Source of the DNA: CAMQRS01 sp964370065
Lineage (GTDB): Bacteria; Bacillota_I; Bacilli_A; Erysipelotrichales; Erysipelotrichaceae
Reading direction: 5' to 3'
DNA: 64,000 nucleotides
Assembly (NCBI GenBank): GCA_964370065.1
Contig: CAYJGK010000004.1
Span: 1 to 64,000 of the forward strand
The notes below the pieces were generated by a model. The model saw nothing but the letters and a program-made list of their open reading frames with translations. It did not search any database and was not told the DNA's origin. Of this stretch, positions 61,458 through 64,000 are shown one piece after another. Each line of letters starts with the position of its first letter. The first letter of the stretch is position 1. Made by a program: the position numbers and the translations under genes.

Positions 61458-62339
61458 ATGAGCAAAATAGACTTACATATGCATTCAAATGTGTCATTGG
61501 ATGGTGATTTAACACCACAAGATATGATTAATTTAGCACATAGTAATGGATTACAATATATCAGTTTTACAGATCACAACAATACGCAGGCATATAATTT
61601 AATTCAAGATAAAAAAGATATAACAATTATTACAGGTGTCGAATTAGATTGTCACTTTATGAATAAAAACTTCCATATTTTGGCGTTTTTCATTGATCCA
61701 AATAGTGCTGAGTTTAAAAAAATAGCAACTACTATTCACCATATGGAATTAGCAGCTGGTCAACACTATATGAAACAAGCTAGAGAAATTATGGGGCTGG
61801 TTATTGATGAAGATAAATTATTAGCGCATTACCCTCATGGTGTTTATACTGGGGAAGCAATATGTGAAGTCGCTTTGTTAGAAGAAGCCAACAAGGATAA
61901 TCCCTATTTACAAGATTACTTGCCAGGTGGAAAATATGAAAGTGCTCCAGATATCAATTTCTATTGGAATTACTGTGCACAAGATAAGATTTTATATTAT
62001 CCTATTCAATATATGGCAATGCAAGATTTATTTAAGCTGTTACGTAAACAAAACGCATTTATTGTGTTAGCACATCCTGGTAATAACACAAGTGAAAATC
62101 TAACACTATTAAATGGGATCGTTGCTTTAGGTATAGACGGAATAGAAGTATACAGTAGTTATCACACTGCTCAACAAATCGCATTTTATAAACAGTTTGC
62201 ACACGATCACGACTTAGTTGCTACATGTGGAAGTGATTTCCACGGTAAACATAAACCGCATATAGAGATGGGACAATGTAATATACCTACAGAGGAAGAA
62301 GACCAACTAATCTCATTTATTGAAACAAAATTAAACTAA
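61458..62339 (+). CDS. PHP-domain phosphoesterase
   Basis: A 293-residue metal-dependent phosphoesterase with all PHP motifs: DLHMHSN (His7, His9), FTDHNN, GVELD, AHPGNN and GSDFHGKHKPH. Similar stand-alone PHP proteins hydrolyse phosphate esters or nucleotides. AGGAGG precedes ATG 61458. The start overlaps the end of the M24-like gene region closely, so it is one transcript. Confidence 0.88.
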   Translation: MSKIDLHMHSNVSLDGDLTPQDMINLAHSNGLQYISFTDHNNTQAYNLIQDKKDITIITGVELDCHFMNKNFHILAFFIDPNSAEFKKIATTIHHMELAAGQHYMKQAREIMGLVIDEDKLLAHYPHGVYTGEAICEVALLEEANKDNPYLQDYLPGGKYESAPDINFYWNYCAQDKILYYPIQYMAMQDLFKLLRKQNAFIVLAHPGNNTSENLTLLNGIVALGIDGIEVYSSYHTAQQIAFYKQFAHDHDLVATCGSDFHGKHKPHIEMGQCNIPTEEEDQLISFIETKLN

Positions 62340-62373
62340 CAAAAAAAGGACAATTATTATTGTCCTTTTTTTA
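62339..62373. terminator. Bidirectional terminator between PHP and HAD genes
   Basis: Stem GGACAAT / ATTGTCC with a TATT loop, flanked by A-run and T-run, so it serves both strands. The HAD stop (62357) falls in the loop. Confidence 0.85.
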
Positions 62374-63199
62374 CATTTCTTTGACTATGATTTTTATCCA
62401 CCAGTTGGTTCACAACTGCCATCTTTTGTAATATTAATGCAATGGTTTCATTTAACTCTTTTCCCTCACGATAATCCGCCTTACATATAAAGTCAACTCT
62501 ACGATTATCCAGTAGGTCTATGACTTTCTCTTTTTGTGTATAGACAGCGATACTTTGTCCACCATTTTCTTTTACTAATTTCATACACGGTACATCCGTT
62601 AATCCATCACCAATATAAATCATATTACGAAATGGGATAGGACGTTCAATATCTGGTACAAATTCATTTAATTGTTCATCATCATATACATTCAATATAC
62701 CTTTGTTTATGCGGAATAAAAATTGCGTTTTATTTGTATAGTTTACAACTAACGCAGGCCAATCTGCTACTCCATTTTCATCGTAGTGAAATTCACAAGC
62801 ATATATTTTTTTGAATTTGTCCTTTAAAACACTACCCTCAATAATTTCTTTTAAACCACTACTAATAATATAATGTTCCAATTCTAAGTTTAAACTATCA
62901 GCATACGCATTGATTCGATCAAAGTAGTCAAATACCCCCTCATATAATTCAATATGCTGTCCCGCTTCTACAAAGTTTTCTTTCTTGATTGGGACTTGCG
63001 CTGCATTTGCTTTTCTAAGCATATAATACATATACGCTAAAATACGATCCATTTTATCTGTTTCTGCTAATTGTGTAACGTCTCCCCAAAAAGATTTACT
63101 ATCCATTTTTACAGATGGTATAAACGAATATTCTTGCATATCTTTTGTACATAATGTTTTATCAAAATCATACATCATCGCTATTTTTGTTTTTTTCAT
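62357..63199 (-). CDS. HAD-superfamily phosphatase
   Basis: A 280-residue HAD hydrolase with motif I YDFDKTLC (Asp11, Asp13), motif II-like IISSGLKEI, and motif IV YIGDGLTDVPCM. A long cap insertion separates motif I and II, resembling phosphoserine phosphatase-type enzymes of the HAD IB subfamily, but no substrate can be assigned. It lies between its terminator and the GGDEF gene; GAGGT precedes the ATG. Confidence 0.85.
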   Translation of the reverse strand: MKKTKIAMMYDFDKTLCTKDMQEYSFIPSVKMDSKSFWGDVTQLAETDKMDRILAYMYYMLRKANAAQVPIKKENFVEAGQHIELYEGVFDYFDRINAYADSLNLELEHYIISSGLKEIIEGSVLKDKFKKIYACEFHYDENGVADWPALVVNYTNKTQFLFRINKGILNVYDDEQLNEFVPDIERPIPFRNMIYIGDGLTDVPCMKLVKENGGQSIAVYTQKEKVIDLLDNRRVDFICKADYREGKELNETIALILQKMAVVNQLVDKNHSQRNVKKGQ

Positions 63200-63235
63200 A
63201 CATTTACCTCATTACTCTTATTTTATCATGGATAA

Positions 63236-63270
63236 TAGAAAAAGAAACACAAACTTATCGCTTGTGTTTC
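63236..63270 (-). terminator. Rho-independent terminator of the GGDEF gene
   Basis: Stem GAAACACAA / TTGTGTTTC with a 9-base loop, followed by TTTTTC on the minus strand. Confidence 0.8.
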
Positions 63271-64000
63271 TATACATCCATTTTATACATGAGTTCTTCT
63301 TCATATACTTGTATTTGATTTTTTCCATTAGCCTTTGCTTCATATAAAGCCTTATCAGCTTGCTTGTACAACGTTTCAAAATGTACTTGTGATTGGCGAA
63401 TCGCGACTCCAATACTAACGTGATATTCGACACTATTTTCATTTAACTGGTTGTGATAAGCTACTTCATTTACTATTTTTTCAGCTAACTTAGTGGGATT
63501 TGTCACGGCTTTACCTTCTTTAAAATAAAGAATAAATTCATCTCCGCCTATTCTTCCAATAATTGCTTGTTCACTAAATAGTGCAAGCAATATTTGTGCG
63601 ATATTTAAAATACATCTATCCCCTATCATATGCCCATATGTATCATTAATTTCTTTTAATCCATCAATATCAACTAAAAATAAGGCCCCTTTTGCATAGC
63701 TGTTTTTCCCAATTTTCATTTGAATTAGTCGTTCTACCGTCTTTTTATTATAGACTCCTGTCGCTAAATCACGATTTGATTTTCCTTGAAATTTTCTAAC
63801 TAATAGAATAGCCACACTCACAATAAGTGAAAAAACAATAAAAATAGCAAAAATGAACTCATCAATATGTTGCTTTAAAAAAGATTCTACTGAAATAGAA
63901 GAAGTAAAACCACCTAACCATTTGCCCGTAAGTTCATCCATGATTCCTTTGCCATTCACACTATGGATTGCTATATTTAGCTTTATGAGTAGTTCTTCGT
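63270..64000 (-). CDS. Membrane-anchored GGDEF protein with upstream solute-binding domain, 5' end outside window
   Basis: The frame runs open from 64000 to the stop at 63270, so the N-terminus is outside the window. The visible part begins with a region like the end of a periplasmic SBP_bac_3 domain (EELLIKLNIAIHSVNGKGIMDELTGKWLGG), then a membrane helix (FIFAIFIVFSLIVSVAILLV) and a diguanylate cyclase domain with intact GGDEF in RIGGDEFIL. An I-site RxxD is not obvious. Together this suggests an extracytoplasmic ligand controlling c-di-GMP synthesis. Confidence 0.8.
   Translation of the reverse strand, partial: EELLIKLNIAIHSVNGKGIMDELTGKWLGGFTSSISVESFLKQHIDEFIFAIFIVFSLIVSVAILLVRKFQGKSNRDLATGVYNKKTVERLIQMKIGKNSYAKGALFLVDIDGLKEINDTYGHMIGDRCILNIAQILLALFSEQAIIGRIGGDEFILYFKEGKAVTNPTKLAEKIVNEVAYHNQLNENSVEYHVSIGVAIRQSQVHFETLYKQADKALYEAKANGKNQIQVYEEELMYKMDV

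Overview
The window is AT-rich DNA from a low-G+C Gram-positive bacterium (Bacillota). Signs are clean AGGAGG ribosome binding sites, rho-independent terminators, HPr with His15 and Ser46, a mannose-type PTS with a perfect cre box, a FabT-like fatty-acid regulon, FabK as enoyl reductase and an S-box-like leader on metK. An Erysipelotrichia-like fermentative anaerobe fits the glycyl radical enzyme, feoAB and rubredoxin fusion, but that placement is inference. No rRNA, tRNA, CRISPR array, intact transposase or prophage was seen. Most genes are on the minus strand.

Layout: 1-6233 is a glycogen block (phosphoglucomutase, Dabb protein, glgB, glgP cut by the window edge). 6288-17343 is housekeeping: HPr, DUF523, rlmH, YycJ-like hydrolase, dnaB, rplI, gdpP, a LytTR two-component system, an M18 aminopeptidase and rpsF-ssb-rpsR. 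17516-20711 is a mannose PTS operon (manX, manY, manZ, DUF956) under a promoter with a cre site. metK (21281-22381) follows a SAM-riboswitch-like leader. Then come an ArsC/Spx-type protein with a DtxR-family regulator, a flavin reductase-rubredoxin fusion, mnmG, ychF and a feoA-feoB-small Cys-rich protein operon whose promoter carries two matching dyads. 30919-33909 encodes a 996-residue surface protein with eight repeats. purD-purB, a ferredoxin-type protein divergent from a Crp/Fnr regulator, and a nagB-glycyl radical enzyme-activase-DeoR operon follow; nagB there carries one in-frame stop.

44702-57299 is a nearly complete type II fatty acid synthesis locus: fabT, bioY, acpP, accB, accC, accD, accA, fabH, fabK, an NMO-like protein, fabD, fabG, fabF, fabZ, acpS, plsC, with birA at its far end. 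Two FabT-type palindromes lie on the acpP promoter and a BirA-type dyad on the bioY promoter, so biotin supply, biotin attachment, acetyl-CoA carboxylase and chain elongation are physically linked. The right end has an SIS protein, metA (predicted acetyl-CoA type), a plus-strand operon of DeoR regulator, M24-like protein and PHP phosphoesterase, a HAD phosphatase, and a GGDEF protein cut by the window edge.

Two 100-N gaps (44553-44652, 51055-51154) are each flanked by identical 55-base ends. They look like scaffolding artefacts between overlapping contigs; collapsing the second restores an intact 314-residue fabK.
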